Shown: positions 26,100-35,183, counted from the stretch's first letter. The stretch: DNA of 64,000 nucleotides from JAHJQZ01 sp963667595 (GCA_963667595.2 CAXXWD010000010.1:372001-436000), one strand, 5' to 3'. Numbers and translations are program-made. Notes: generated by a model from the letters alone, not told the origin.

Positions 26100-26145
26100 G
26101 CAGTGTTTTTTTCAAAAAAACGACTAGTCGTTTTTTGTACACTGC
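26100..26145. promoter_or_regulatory. Nested palindrome upstream of the REC-EAL gene
   Basis: Outer arms GCAGTGT (26100-26106) and ACACTGC (26139-26145) enclose a perfect 22-bp palindrome (26115-26136: six A, CGACTAGTCG, six T). It lies 74-119 bases before the EAL start. It could be a bidirectional terminator for the HlyD transcript (hairpin with T runs on both sides) or an operator. The flanking 26146-26294 is AT-rich and has no gene. Confidence 0.65.
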
Positions 26146-26294
26146 TCCAGAGCTATTGCGCATCCTCACTATCTACTAAAAACAGAAAATTATAGCAGAA
26201 GTCCAAATTCATATGACTTACAAAGAGTAATCATGAGTATTTAGCTTTCGATAGCGCATACTCTTCGCCGAACACGAATTAACAATTGCTCTTA

Positions 26295-26320
26295 TTGTTG
26301 CTTCAAAAGCCAAGCAACAA
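26295..26320 (-). other. Hairpin straddling the HlyD-like stop codon
   Basis: TTGTTGCTT (26295-26303) pairs with AAGCAACAA (26312-26320) around an 8-base loop. The stop codon of the HlyD-like gene lies in it. There is no T tail, so it is more likely a 3'-end stability element than a terminator. Confidence 0.5.
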
Positions 26321-27301
26321 GGCAGATACGCTCACTTTGTCAAAGAGCGGGAAATGCTCCGCGTCGTCCAGCTTGATACGCGCGATCTGGCTTCTGTCGC
26401 GCGGCCGGAAACTCGTCTGGAATTCCTCCGGCAAGGGTTCGGTCAGCGGCAGGATTTCGGAGATGATCCCTTTCACGCGCTTGCGGCCGCCGGCGATTTC
26501 GACGCGCATGCCGACCGAGATGGGAAACAGATAGCGCGGCGGCAGATAGGCCAGAACATAGGGCGTACCGGCATAGATCGACAGCATGGCGTTACCGGCC
26601 TGGAACACATCGCCGATCGAGGGGATACGTCCTCCGATGGTGCCGTCGATCGGCGCGGTGATTACGCCATTGGCGTATAGCGCGCGCAGATCACCCAGGG
26701 CCTTTACGGCATCGGTGTGCGCATCTGACAGGGAGGCGCGCTGTTGGGCAAGCGTCGCGGTTTCCGCCGCCAGGCGAATATGGGATTCCTTGGCGTCATA
26801 GCTGTAGTTGAGCGCTTCGAAATAGCGGGCGGAATCCACCAGATTGGCGCTTTGCGCCTTTTCGAGGCCGGAAAAGATTTCGGCGGCCTCCCGTTCCCGG
26901 CGCTCGGCCAGCGGCAGCAACTGATCGGCCGTCGCGATGCGCATGGACAGGTCAGCATCAGTCTGGGTCAGTTCCGCCAGACGCAGCGACAGATCGGCAA
27001 GGCGTTCGAGCATTTCGCTCGATTCGATTTTCATGAGCACGTCGCCCCGGGCGACGGTGGCACCTTCCTGGATGTCGACCTGTTTGACCTGGGACAGGGC
27101 CGAGGCCGCAACGACCGCCCTGTCGCGCACCACAAGTCCGTCGGCGCGGAACAGGAAGAGATCCCCCCACAGGAAATTGAAAATGCCCACCCCGACCAAC
27201 ACGAGGATGCCGATATAGATGAACCGCGCCCAGTGTCCGGCGGTGCGCCGGGGTTCGGAACTGAGGGTGTCGGCGCGGGGGCGTTTGTGCAGTGCTCTCA
27301 T
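26303..27301 (-). CDS. HlyD-like periplasmic adaptor of a polysaccharide synthase (Alg44-like arrangement)
   Basis: 332 residues. A short cytoplasmic start (about 25 residues) and one transmembrane helix (ARFIYIGILVLVGVGIFNFLW) precede a periplasmic part. This begins with a lipoyl-type half (VKQVDIQEGATVARGDVLMKIE), continues with about 110 residues of coiled coil, then the second half (GVITAPIDGTIGGRIPSIGDVFQAG). In alginate synthesis GT2 Alg8 works with Alg44, which joins a PilZ domain to such an adaptor. Here no PilZ domain is present. The gene overlaps the GT2 gene by four bases (ATGA), implying a complex. Confidence 0.85.
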   Translation of the reverse strand: MRALHKRPRADTLSSEPRRTAGHWARFIYIGILVLVGVGIFNFLWGDLFLFRADGLVVRDRAVVAASALSQVKQVDIQEGATVARGDVLMKIESSEMLERLADLSLRLAELTQTDADLSMRIATADQLLPLAERREREAAEIFSGLEKAQSANLVDSARYFEALNYSYDAKESHIRLAAETATLAQQRASLSDAHTDAVKALGDLRALYANGVITAPIDGTIGGRIPSIGDVFQAGNAMLSIYAGTPYVLAYLPPRYLFPISVGMRVEIAGGRKRVKGIISEILPLTEPLPEEFQTSFRPRDRSQIARIKLDDAEHFPLFDKVSVSALLLGF

Positions 27302-28572
27302 GATCTGCTCCGGGCGTCTCTGACTTTACGGGGAACGTATTCGTCGCGTGTCGACATGGTGAAAACCCATTCCTCGACATAGGCGATGACGCGGACGATG
27401 CGCATCACTAGGCCGTTGAACAGGCTGAAGGCGGGAACCAGCGTCAACAGGCCGAGCGAGACATGGCCAGGCATGGCCAGGCTCGCAACACTGAGGGTAA
27501 CGAGGTCGATGACCATGATGGCCAGGAAGGCGGCGCCGAGAATAGCCGGCGCCACGTCGCCATAGGTCCAGAACAGCCAGACCAGATAGACCGGTAGAGC
27601 CATGGCGCCCAGCACGTTGAACAACAGGAATTCCATTTCATGGAACAGTTCGAGCGGGCTGAAGCGTCGCGAAAACGGGTTGAGCGCTTCCGCATGGGTA
27701 CGATAGCGCAGCCGTATGGCATCACGTTCCCAGCGCATGCGTTGCCGGTAAAACGCGGGAAACGTGGCCGGCACATCTGTGCGCGACACGGCATCATGTG
27801 CAAAAGCAATGCCGTATCCTGCTTTTCTCATCCTGAGTGTCAGGTCTAGATCCTCGCCGCCGCCAGCGGCATCGAGGCCGCCGACCTGTTCCAGCGCCGA
27901 ACGCCGGAAGGCGGAAAAGGCACCCGAGGCGCAACTGACCTGATCGATCATGGCCTGCGAGCGTTTCCCGAGCGAAATCGAGATGAGGTATTCGATCGAC
28001 TGCAATGCGGCCATCAGGCTGGCCGTGGTGTTGCGAACGAGGATATTGCCGGACACGGCGCCGATCTGCGGATCGTTGAACGGCCTGACGATGTTGCGGA
28101 TGGCGTGGCGATCGAAGGTCGTGTCGCAATCGAGATTGATGAGGATATCACCGCTCGACAACCGCCAGGCGAGATTGGTCGCCGCCGATTTGCCGGCCCT
28201 CAGATCGGTGCCATGGGCGCCCTGAATGAGACCGCGATGCAACAGATCGCGCAGACGGGCCCGCGTGGCATCGGTGGAACCGTCCGAAACCACGATGATT
28301 TCGTCGGGAACCAGGCTCTGCTCGTTGAGGCTTTTCACGCAGGTTTCGATCTTGTCCTGCTCATTGTGGCCAGCGACCAGGATACTGATCTTGCCGAGCT
28401 TGTGGGTTTTCAGCGCATCCCCCTCGCGCTTGGGGATGAACAGAATTGCCGACAGCATGGCCAGAAGATAGCGCGGCAGTTCGAGCACCAGTGTCAGCCA
28501 GAGCAAATGAACGAGATTGGTCGTGCCGACCGACGAAAAGAAGTCGATGCCGTCCGAGAAAATGCGGTCCAT
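27298..28572 (-). CDS. Processive family 2 glycosyltransferase (membrane polysaccharide synthase)
   Basis: 424 residues. N-terminal membrane segment (about 20-46), GT-A core with VSDGS (Asp97), DCD (148-150), GGED (238-241) as the acidic acceptor site, and QRMRW (277-281), the QxxRW motif of processive synthases such as BcsA, PgaC and Alg8. Three further membrane helices follow (about 315-392), which would form the extrusion channel. There is no C-terminal PilZ domain, so direct c-di-GMP control is not evident. The ATG overlaps the TGA of the upstream REC-TackOD1 gene. The polymer is unknown. Confidence 0.92.
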   Translation of the reverse strand: MDRIFSDGIDFFSSVGTTNLVHLLWLTLVLELPRYLLAMLSAILFIPKREGDALKTHKLGKISILVAGHNEQDKIETCVKSLNEQSLVPDEIIVVSDGSTDATRARLRDLLHRGLIQGAHGTDLRAGKSAATNLAWRLSSGDILINLDCDTTFDRHAIRNIVRPFNDPQIGAVSGNILVRNTTASLMAALQSIEYLISISLGKRSQAMIDQVSCASGAFSAFRRSALEQVGGLDAAGGGEDLDLTLRMRKAGYGIAFAHDAVSRTDVPATFPAFYRQRMRWERDAIRLRYRTHAEALNPFSRRFSPLELFHEMEFLLFNVLGAMALPVYLVWLFWTYGDVAPAILGAAFLAIMVIDLVTLSVASLAMPGHVSLGLLTLVPAFSLFNGLVMRIVRVIAYVEEWVFTMSTRDEYVPRKVRDARSRS

Positions 28573-30347
28573 CAGAACAGATCCTGCGGTGAAAACACGG
28601 TAAGGACGGCCCCGAGATCGACACTGATGGCACCGGCGGCAGTCGCAGCAAGGCTTTCGGTCTGCGTCTTGAGGGATTGGGCCGTCATCTCGGGCACGAG
28701 GGCGAAATCGTAGGATTGCCCGGCCGCGATGCGCGTGTTGGGCGGCATGGCCTGATGCAGGTTTTCCAGGAACTGGTTGCGGGCGCGCACGAACATGCGG
28801 GCCCCCTCTTCGCGTTCCACCAGATGCTGGTTGCGATAAGCGATATCGACGAGCGCGAACGGTGTGCCGTCCTCGTTGTAGCGCCGCGCTTGATCGTTGA
28901 GGGCGACAACCAATTCCAAAGGCAGATCGGCAAACCGCAGCCCCGTTCTTTGCAACCCGAGCACGGCACGGCCGGATTCGGCGAAGGCAAGCCCCTTATC
29001 CGTCAGCGCGTAGGAAAAGATATCCTTGGTCCCCATGCTTTCGCCGGAGGTGTGGGTGTGACACGAGGCGCAAACGAACCCGACATCGGGCTCGGACGTG
29101 GCGTGTCCGCAGGCTTGACACACCAGCATGCTGCCCGGCCGGTCGTAGTCTTGGCCGAAATGCCTGAGGGTCTTGCGGCATTTGGGGCAGACCAGATCGT
29201 CGCCGGAACGAAAATCCTCCTCCGGCCCCTGATAGGCACAGGAGAAATGATGGATATAGGGCTGTTCGACCAGTTGCGGCGAACCGCAGGACGGACACTC
29301 CTCCCGCACGTTGAGATGGGCGGACTCGCAGGAGCCGCACTGGTGCACACGGTCGACGAAGCGCTTTTTCAACAGGCCCTCGCTGGCCAGCCTTTCCGCC
29401 AGTCGCACGATCTCGGCATTGGCCAGCGGCACCGGATAGGCGAATAAAAGCAACGAGTTGGCATCGTAGACGGGATCAAGTTCGTTGCCGGAGAGATAGA
29501 GATGGGCGATCAGCTTCTCGCCGGGATCCTCCGCACGCGCCAGATCGCGATGCAGCCGGCTTCGCTTGTCGTTGAAGGCCGTCACCATGTCGCCGACGCG
29601 CCCGGTGGCCGTGCTTGCCAGCCGCGACAGGTCGAGATCGGCCTTGTGCCCGAGCGCGCCCGTCAAATCGAAGACCGGCAGAACATGTAGCCCGGGATGC
29701 TGCCAGAGCACTTCCGTCCGCCCCAAAGGCGGGTTGGACCTTATGAGGATGCCGTCGAACAGCAACGGATCGCGCCCCGCCTGAACGATCTTGGCGGCAA
29801 CGTGATCGGAACCGAAATCGTCCGGCCAGCTCAGGAAATCGAAATTCTGGGCAAAGCTCGTGTCGACCGGTGGCGGGGCAACCGCAGGTGACGGTTTTAC
29901 GCCGTCAACAGGCGGCTCGGACGATAAAGGCGTTTCGCCGCCCGGCGCCTCTTTGGACTCGATAACCCGGCAAACCTCGCCGATATCGACCGGCTTGGGG
30001 ACGATTTCGTCGAAAAGCTCGCAATTGTCCTTGTGAGACAGAAGCCCTTCGACATCGGCGGTCACCGCGATGAAACGGGGACCCGGTCCGGGCATGTCCC
30101 GGCGATAGGCCGAGACGATTTCGACGCCATCCATGCCGGGTAGATGGAAATCAAGCAGAGCGACGTCATAATCGCCGCTTTTCAACGCTTCCAGAGCCTC
30201 AGGGCCGGTTTCCGCTGTATCGACAACATAACCACGTTGTCCGAGAACAAGCTTCAGGAGGTCCTGAGTAATTGAACTGTCTTCTGCAACAAGAATACGG
30301 GACGCAGACTTTTTAACTTCTCTTGCCACTTCGGCGGCTGGAGTCAT
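28572..30347 (-). CDS. REC-TackOD1 zinc-ribbon protein with a degenerate GGDEF-like C terminus
   Basis: 591 residues. REC (about 15-130) is complete: AED (22-23), phospho-acceptor Asp66, Thr96, Lys118. A Pro-rich linker (about 130-165) leads to a middle region and a zinc-binding section with eleven cysteines, mostly CxxC pairs (337/340, 351/354, 387/390, 410/413, 426/429, plus 370). This matches the TackOD1 output domain. The end (about 490-560) reads like a diguanylate cyclase core: FALVDIAYRN where active enzymes have LLLDIDxFK, and GQSYDFALVP in place of GGDEFAILLP. Catalytic residues are missing, so it is probably inactive. It is first in the synthase operon. Confidence 0.85.
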   Translation of the reverse strand: MTPAAEVAREVKKSASRILVAEDSSITQDLLKLVLGQRGYVVDTAETGPEALEALKSGDYDVALLDFHLPGMDGVEIVSAYRRDMPGPGPRFIAVTADVEGLLSHKDNCELFDEIVPKPVDIGEVCRVIESKEAPGGETPLSSEPPVDGVKPSPAVAPPPVDTSFAQNFDFLSWPDDFGSDHVAAKIVQAGRDPLLFDGILIRSNPPLGRTEVLWQHPGLHVLPVFDLTGALGHKADLDLSRLASTATGRVGDMVTAFNDKRSRLHRDLARAEDPGEKLIAHLYLSGNELDPVYDANSLLLFAYPVPLANAEIVRLAERLASEGLLKKRFVDRVHQCGSCESAHLNVREECPSCGSPQLVEQPYIHHFSCAYQGPEEDFRSGDDLVCPKCRKTLRHFGQDYDRPGSMLVCQACGHATSEPDVGFVCASCHTHTSGESMGTKDIFSYALTDKGLAFAESGRAVLGLQRTGLRFADLPLELVVALNDQARRYNEDGTPFALVDIAYRNQHLVEREEGARMFVRARNQFLENLHQAMPPNTRIAAGQSYDFALVPEMTAQSLKTQTESLAATAAGAISVDLGAVLTVFSPQDLF

Positions 30348-30582
30348 TACGCACTCCTAAACAACATACGCAAACGAAGATGATGGACATCTTTCGTTAC
30401 AAATTAACGTCCCCTTAATACTCTACGTCAATTTAGTTTTCAGTTTAGCACATTAATTTTTTGATAATTCGAAATGAATTATGATTCCATAACCAGATTT
30501 GGATTTAGGAGTTACACTAGAGCAATATCCAATTTTTCTATCGAGTGCTGAGGACGCGTCATGCATTTCGGAAAACAAACCG
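30348..30582. promoter_or_regulatory. AT-rich divergent promoter region of the polysaccharide/phosphorelay module
   Basis: Separates the minus-strand synthase operon from the plus-strand kinase operon. It is clearly richer in A and T than its surroundings. ATAATTC (30464-30470) faces GAATTAT (30476-30482), a small inverted repeat near the middle that could bind a dimeric regulator. No confident -10/-35 pair is assigned. Confidence 0.5.
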
Positions 30583-32886
30583 ATGAGAATCACGACCCGA
30601 CTCGCACTGATGGCCAGCACGCTGGTCGTCACCTCGGCTTTCCTGATCGGCTTCACGCTCTATCAGACGAGCGAGGAAACGCTGATCTCCAATGCAAAGT
30701 CCACGCTCAATTTTGCCATTTCGCATGCTGGCCACGACCTGCATGACAGCGCCAACGCCGTCAGCGCCCAGGTTCTGTTTCTGTCCAAGACGCCGGCCGT
30801 GCTCGATCTCGCATCGGGAACGCTCGATGCTGAACGCCTCGAACAACGCAAGTCGGAACTCGCGACGGAGTTTGCCGCCCTGGCGCGCTATTCGCCCGAT
30901 ATCCTGCAGATTCGCCTGATCAGCGCCGCCGACAACGGACGCGAACTGGTCCGCATCAACCAGATCGACGGCAAGATCGAAACGGTGCCCGACGCACAGC
31001 TACAGGAAAAGGGGATGTACGATTACGTCGCGCAAACCCTGACGGCCGCACGCGGCGATACCTTATTGTTCGGCATCAATCTGAACCGTGAATTCGATCG
31101 GATCGAAGTGCCCTATGTGCCGGTGCTGCGCGTTTCGACGCCGATTTTCAGCCCGTACGGTGCCATGTTCGGGTTGATCGTCATCAACATCAACATGCAA
31201 AGCGTGTTCGACCGCATGAAGACGCGGTTTCCATCACCGGCCAGTTTCTATCTTGCCAATGCCAAGGGCGAAATCCTGCTTCATCCCGATCCTTCAAAAC
31301 AGTTCCTGTTCGAATTCGGTCATCCCTACAAACTGGTCGACGAATTTCCGGAGTTGAAGGACGTTTTCGCCGACGCGCTTCCGGATGCGGCGTTCATCCG
31401 CGAACTCGGCGACAATGGCGAGCAACTCATTCAGGTTTCTCAGGAAACTATTGGCACCTCTCCGTGGCAGCAGCTCTACATCGCCGCGGCCATGATACCG
31501 AAAACCGCCGTCGGAACCGGTCTCGACCAGCACTCGTGGATTTTCATCCTGACCCTGGGCCTCAGTCTGGCCGGCGCGCTTGTCGCCATCGGCATAAGCC
31601 GTCACATGCTCCGGCCGCTCAACGACCTGACCGTCGCGGCGGATCGCGTCGCGGCGGGCGAAAACGTCAAGGCGCTGGCCATTGTCGATGATCGCGACGA
31701 CGAGGTCGGGCATCTCGGCCGCAGTTTTGGCGCCATGGCGCTGGCACTCAACGAACGCCAGGTCAACATCGAGGAAAAGGAAGCCCGCCTTCGCGCCATT
31801 TTCGAGGCTGTCGGCAATCCGATCCTGACCATCGACGGAGACGGGATCATCCAGAGGGCCAATATGGCGACCGGCAAATTGTTCGGATACACCCAGGACG
31901 AGTTGATCGGACACAATGTCTCGATGCTGATGAATCCGGTGGATCGGGCGCAACACGACCAATATCTCAACGAACATCACCGGACCGACCGGGCGACGAT
32001 CATTGGTATTGGTCGCGAAGTCGAGGCGCGGACCAAGGACGGCACGCCCATCCCCATCCATCTGGCGGTGTCCAAAGTCCAACTCAAGGACCGCCTGATG
32101 TTCACCGGCGTGATGACCGACCTCAGGGAACGCAAGAAGGTCGAACGGCTGAAGAACGAATTCGTTTCGACGGTCAGCCATGAATTGCGTACACCGCTCA
32201 CCTCGATCCGGGGATCGCTGTCGCTGATGAAGTCGTCCGTCCTGGGTCAGCTTCCCGAACCCTTGCAAAAGATGGTCGAGATCGCCGATTCCAACGCCAA
32301 CAGACTGTCGCGTCTGATCAACGACATTCTCGATATCGAGAAGATCGAGGCCGGAAAGCTGACGTTCCATCTGTCGCGGCTCGACATTGCCGAATTCACC
32401 GCCCGCATGGTCGAAGCCAATGAAGGCTATGCGCGCAATCACGACGTGAAACTCGTCAATGGCGGGTGCCCGGACGGCATCAAGCTGACGGCCGACCCGG
32501 ATCGGCTGGCGCAGGTGGTCTCGAATCTCATTTCCAACGCCATCAAGTTCACACCCCCCGGCGGCACCGTCACCCTTTCGGTGCGCGTGGTCGGCCAGTC
32601 GGCCCGCTTCGAGGTTCAGGACCAGGGGCCGGGCATTCCGGAGGAGTTCAAAGACAAGATCTTTTCCAAATTCGCCCAGGCGGATTCGTCGGACACGCGT
32701 TCGCATGGCGGCACGGGGCTCGGGCTGGCCATTTCGCGCGCCATCATCGTGGCCCATGGCGGCGACATCGGTTTCGAGAGCAAACCCGACGCGGGCACGA
32801 TCTTTTATTTCGACCTGCCGCTGCGCCAGCTCAGCCGGGGCGGCAACCGGATGGAAGCCGATCATCCGATCAAAAACATCGCTTGA
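30583..32886 (+). CDS. Membrane sensor histidine kinase (extracytoplasmic sensor, HAMP, PAS)
   Basis: 767 residues from the ATG at 30583, which places the first membrane helix at the N terminus (a TTG-started reading from 30499 adds 28 residues). An extracytoplasmic sensor of about 280 residues, probably double-Cache-like, contains DYVAQTLTAARGDTLLFGI. A second helix (SWIFILTLGLSLAGALVAIGIS), HAMP, and a PAS domain (IFEAVGNPILTIDGDG) follow. Then HisKA with SHELRTPL (His533) and an ATPase domain with NLISNAIKFTPPGG, DQGPGIP and GGTGLGLAISR. All catalytic motifs are present. It heads a three-gene operon with a REC and an HPt protein. Confidence 0.94.
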   Translation: MRITTRLALMASTLVVTSAFLIGFTLYQTSEETLISNAKSTLNFAISHAGHDLHDSANAVSAQVLFLSKTPAVLDLASGTLDAERLEQRKSELATEFAALARYSPDILQIRLISAADNGRELVRINQIDGKIETVPDAQLQEKGMYDYVAQTLTAARGDTLLFGINLNREFDRIEVPYVPVLRVSTPIFSPYGAMFGLIVININMQSVFDRMKTRFPSPASFYLANAKGEILLHPDPSKQFLFEFGHPYKLVDEFPELKDVFADALPDAAFIRELGDNGEQLIQVSQETIGTSPWQQLYIAAAMIPKTAVGTGLDQHSWIFILTLGLSLAGALVAIGISRHMLRPLNDLTVAADRVAAGENVKALAIVDDRDDEVGHLGRSFGAMALALNERQVNIEEKEARLRAIFEAVGNPILTIDGDGIIQRANMATGKLFGYTQDELIGHNVSMLMNPVDRAQHDQYLNEHHRTDRATIIGIGREVEARTKDGTPIPIHLAVSKVQLKDRLMFTGVMTDLRERKKVERLKNEFVSTVSHELRTPLTSIRGSLSLMKSSVLGQLPEPLQKMVEIADSNANRLSRLINDILDIEKIEAGKLTFHLSRLDIAEFTARMVEANEGYARNHDVKLVNGGCPDGIKLTADPDRLAQVVSNLISNAIKFTPPGGTVTLSVRVVGQSARFEVQDQGPGIPEEFKDKIFSKFAQADSSDTRSHGGTGLGLAISRAIIVAHGGDIGFESKPDAGTIFYFDLPLRQLSRGGNRMEADHPIKNIA

Positions 32887-32911
32887 TGCGATCACATGAG
32901 GAGGAGTCAAA

Positions 32912-33313
32912 ATGTCAGATGAACTGCACCGCGTGACCTATGTCGAAGACGAACCCGATATCCGGACCATCGCCGAGATTTCGCTGACCCAGATCGGCGG
33001 TTTCACCCTTCAGCTCTGCGAGAACGGCAACGAGGCCGTCGACAAAGTGCCGGCGTTCAGCCCGGATCTCATCCTTCTCGACGTGATGATGCCGGGCATT
33101 GACGGGGTCGAGACCTACAAAAAACTCAGGACCATGCCCGAGACGGAAAAAACGCCGATCATCTTCATGACGGCCAAGGTGCAGTCGCACGAATCCGCCC
33201 GTTACCGGGAGATCGGTGCGATCGGCGTGATCGCCAAACCCTTCGATCCCATCACCCTGCCCGACGAAGTCCGTTCCATCTGGCTCAATTCCCAGGAAGG
33301 TCAGTCGTCATGA
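32912..33313 (+). CDS. Single-domain response regulator (CheY-like)
   Basis: 133 residues, only a receiver domain: YVEDE, phospho-acceptor in ILLDVMMPGIDG, FMTAK and IAKPFDP are all intact. GGAGGAG lies before the ATG. With no output domain it most likely relays phosphate from the kinase to the HPt protein, whose gene it overlaps by four bases. Confidence 0.94.
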   Translation: MSDELHRVTYVEDEPDIRTIAEISLTQIGGFTLQLCENGNEAVDKVPAFSPDLILLDVMMPGIDGVETYKKLRTMPETEKTPIIFMTAKVQSHESARYREIGAIGVIAKPFDPITLPDEVRSIWLNSQEGQSS

Positions 33314-33690
33314 ACACCATGCAGAACGAGGTCCGCGCGCTCGTCGAACGTCACTGTGTCACCTTGCGCTCGGAACTGGCGGAAGTGGATGTCAGCCTGG
33401 AAGGATTGGAAACGAAGGACGTCCCGACCCTCATGCCGCTTCTGTTCGCGGGCATCGAACGCGTCCACAAGATCAAGGGATCGAGCGGATCGATCGGCTT
33501 CACCGAAATCAGCGCCAGCGCCGCCCAGCTCGAAAAAAACCTGCGCGAGGCCTATGCCCAGGAAGGACCGGACGCCGCCCTGAGCCAGACGATTGCTTCC
33601 GACCTGGCCCGGCTCCACGAGCTGGTGAACAATGTCCAGCCCGAACAGTCCCGCTTGTGGAACACGGATTTCTCGGCACTCTCCAGCTAG
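33310..33690 (+). CDS. HPt phosphotransfer protein
   Basis: 126 residues, helical. The active-site pattern RVHKIKGSSGSIGF (HxxKGxxxxxG) is the HPt signature, with the phosphorylated His in RVH. As the third gene of the operon it completes a kinase-REC-HPt relay built from separate proteins. The final acceptors are not encoded in this operon; the REC-EAL and REC-TackOD1 proteins of the divergent operon are the nearest candidates. Confidence 0.88.
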   Translation: MNTMQNEVRALVERHCVTLRSELAEVDVSLEGLETKDVPTLMPLLFAGIERVHKIKGSSGSIGFTEISASAAQLEKNLREAYAQEGPDAALSQTIASDLARLHELVNNVQPEQSRLWNTDFSALSS

Positions 33691-34356
33691 GGCTTGCCCG
33701 TTTGACAACAGGCAACCGGCTTTATCGATACGCCGCAACGGGGTAGAATATGGCGCACGGCTCCGCGCCCGTTTGAGTATAGGGAAACTGGTTTCCCGCC
33801 ATTCCCGAACCGTTTTCGACACGATCCCCAGCCCCGGCATTGTCACGTTTCCATGCGGGTAACCCGGGTTTCTCCCCCCAAAACGCTCCAGATCTCTCCG
33901 CAGGGCGCGACTGGTTGCAGCAGGTGGCTCCATGCGCTTTTAAAAAAGAACAGCCCGCCGGATATTCCCTGGTGTATTAGGTTCTTTCAGACGATTTCTG
34001 TTTTTTTGAAGGTTTTTCATATTTTACTTGGAACCCGATTCGGCATCGAATAATGAAATATATTTCATTATTCGACGGATATCTTGCCTCAAGCCTCTCC
34101 CCCTTGACCGGCGCTAACGGACAATTTTGGTCGAGATATCCATAAGCGCTTGTATACACTTGATAAAACTGCCAAACGCGACGACAAGACAATTGACACG
34201 ACGCGGACGCTGTCTCAAATTGGTTTTACGGTTCTTTATTCCGAACCGATCAAGGACGCAGTGATTTTTGTCTAGAACCGGTCGACTTCGCATTTTTTCT
34301 CGAAACGATAGTCCGCTTTCTATCGCAACGGCGTCATTGTTGACGGAAATGCCCAG
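33691..34356. promoter_or_regulatory. Intergenic region with a 30-bp perfect palindrome
   Basis: TCGAATAATGAAATA (34046-34060) is followed directly by its exact complement (34061-34075). The central 18 bases read AATGAA-ATATAT-TTCATT, the same arms and spacing as the site at 43364-43381 before the KdgR-like gene, and close to KdgR boxes of enterobacteria. It lies about 280 bases upstream of the GntR gene. The rest of the 666-base interval contains only faint REP-like fragments (about 33770-33830). Confidence 0.65.
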
Positions 34357-35094
34357 ATGACGGTGAGTTCTGTCGATGGCAACGCTGTCGAACGCCCCGC
34401 TCACGTCCGGGTTGCCGAAAAACTGCGCCACGATCTGATGTGCGGTAAATATGCGCCGGGCGAAGTAATGACGCTTCGCAAACTCGCCGCGCAATTCAAC
34501 GTCAGCCCCATGCCGGTCAGGGATGCCCTTCGTCAACTCGTGGCCGAACGTGCCCTGGTGGTGATCAATGCCAACCGTTCGGTCGCTGTCCCCATGCCCG
34601 ACATGCAGCATCTTCTCGACATCATCCATGTCAGGATGCTGCTTGAAGGTTCGGCTGCCGAACGCGCCGCGTTGAACAGCACGCCGGAAAAAATCGCCGA
34701 GCTGGAGCACCTGCTCGAACGCTGCGACCGCGCCGGCGCGGCGGGTTTTCTGTCGGCCAACAGGGATTTTCATTTCGCCGTCTACGCAACGTCCGGATCG
34801 AACGTGTTTTTGCCGCTCATTGAAAGCCTGTGGCTTCAGTTTGGCCCCTATCTTCGGCAGGTTTCCGATCTGATCGGCCCCACGTTCAGGACCGATATTT
34901 CGGAACACCATTCTCTGATCGCGGCCATCGCCAATCATGATCCGGAGACGGCGAGAAAGGCTGTTGAGGACGATATTTCCAGTGTGACCACGGTTTTGGT
35001 CAACAATGTCGAAAAAGGAAAAAGCGGCAAGACGTCCGAAAATGCCCGAATGGGCGCGGCCAACGCCACGTCCAGCTTTTCCCGGGGCGAGTGA
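34357..35094 (+). CDS. GntR family regulator, FCD (FadR) type
   Basis: 245 residues. The winged helix (about 14-80) has RVAEKLRHDLMCGKYAPGEVMTLRKLAAQFNVSPMPVRDALRQLVAERAL. The all-helical FCD ligand domain (about 90-220) carries NRDFHFAVY and EHHSLIAAI with the usual metal-binding His positions. FCD regulators often sense uronates, aldonates or other organic acids (UxuR, ExuR and others), which suits its position at the edge of the second pectin locus. A KdgR-like palindrome lies upstream. Confidence 0.92.
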   Translation: MTVSSVDGNAVERPAHVRVAEKLRHDLMCGKYAPGEVMTLRKLAAQFNVSPMPVRDALRQLVAERALVVINANRSVAVPMPDMQHLLDIIHVRMLLEGSAAERAALNSTPEKIAELEHLLERCDRAGAAGFLSANRDFHFAVYATSGSNVFLPLIESLWLQFGPYLRQVSDLIGPTFRTDISEHHSLIAAIANHDPETARKAVEDDISSVTTVLVNNVEKGKSGKTSENARMGAANATSSFSRGE

Positions 35095-35183
35095 CGCCTG
35101 GCAAGATACCGTTTTGGGGCGCCCAGATGCTGCGCAAAACCGGCATCATGGCGGGTTGAACCGAACGCAACCAAAACGCCCCG

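Noticed and set aside
31294..32910. 538-codon open frame antisense to the histidine kinase
   Set aside because: High GC and third-position bias of the kinase gene create it; no domain is recognisable, while the kinase strand shows every expected motif.
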